Source: Rhabditophanes sp. KR3021 (lineage: Eukaryota > Nematoda > Chromadorea > Rhabditida > Alloionematidae). From it: 64,000 nucleotides of DNA. Shown here in pieces: positions 63,954 to 64,000 of the stretch; position 1 is the stretch's first letter, and the number at the start of each line of letters is the position of its first letter. Both the position numbers and the translations under genes were made by a program. Location of the stretch: assembly GCA_963281155.1 (NCBI GenBank), contig CAUJLY010000006.1, positions 5,146,001-5,210,000 of the forward strand. The letters are read 5' to 3'. The notes beneath the pieces are model-generated. The model saw only the letters and a program-made list of their open reading frames with translations. It was not told where the DNA came from and did not search any database.

Positions 63954-64000
63954 TTTAATTGCATATTGAACATTTTTCATATCTTATTAAAATCAGCATG

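Overview
The window is nuclear DNA of an animal. It is strongly AT-rich, its genes are split by GT-AG introns of mostly about 40-110 bp, and several genes belong to families that are typical of or restricted to metazoans: Neuralized E3 ligase, a receptor tyrosine phosphatase with fibronectin III repeats, tuberin, and a stum/SPEC3 membrane protein. Tiny introns, tight gene spacing inside clusters and low GC recall miniaturised invertebrates such as orthonectids. That placement is a guess from genome style; I found no marker that fixes the species. No rRNA, convincing tRNA, CRISPR, prokaryotic operon or intact transposon was seen.

Layout. 1-6640 is a gene-poor stretch ending in a relatively GC-rich putative promoter. 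6646-9933 (+) is a three-exon gene joining an uncharacterised N-terminal domain to two C2H2 zinc fingers. 10917-15225 (+) is TSC2/tuberin, followed on the same strand by two tandem lipid phosphate phosphatase genes (15397-16436, 16706-17809). 19424-23219 (+) is a Neuralized-type protein (NHR, NHR, RING) whose reading frame needs two single-base shifts. 25028-26186 (+) is an SDS3/BRMS1-family Sin3-complex subunit, convergent with a large R3-like receptor tyrosine phosphatase (26712-32009, -). After a 9.4-kb gene desert come acetyl-CoA carboxylase (41410-48553, -) and three small four-helix membrane protein genes (49802-52234, -), the last two overlapping at an ATGA stop/start. 52823-55003 holds broken coding-like remnants. 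A second desert (55004-61665) precedes stum (61666-62157, +) and ATG4 (62425-63953, +).

How the genes relate. Most are independent conserved housekeeping or signalling genes: TSC2 (TOR control), LPPs (lipid phosphate signalling), Neuralized (Notch-ligand ubiquitination), SDS3 (histone deacetylase complex), RPTP (phosphotyrosine signalling), ACC (malonyl-CoA synthesis) and ATG4 (autophagy). No pathway cluster is evident.

The most unusual observations are: an ATG4 protease with a predicted N-terminal membrane helix plus a C-terminal FEIL LIR-like tail; the ATGA-overlapping gene pair, in which one exon is open in two frames; three apparent +1 frame shifts in two otherwise well-formed genes; and a strong 54-nt hairpin in the 32-41 kb desert. 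All gene models were spliced by eye from GT-AG sites and frame continuity. Lengths and residue numbers follow those models.
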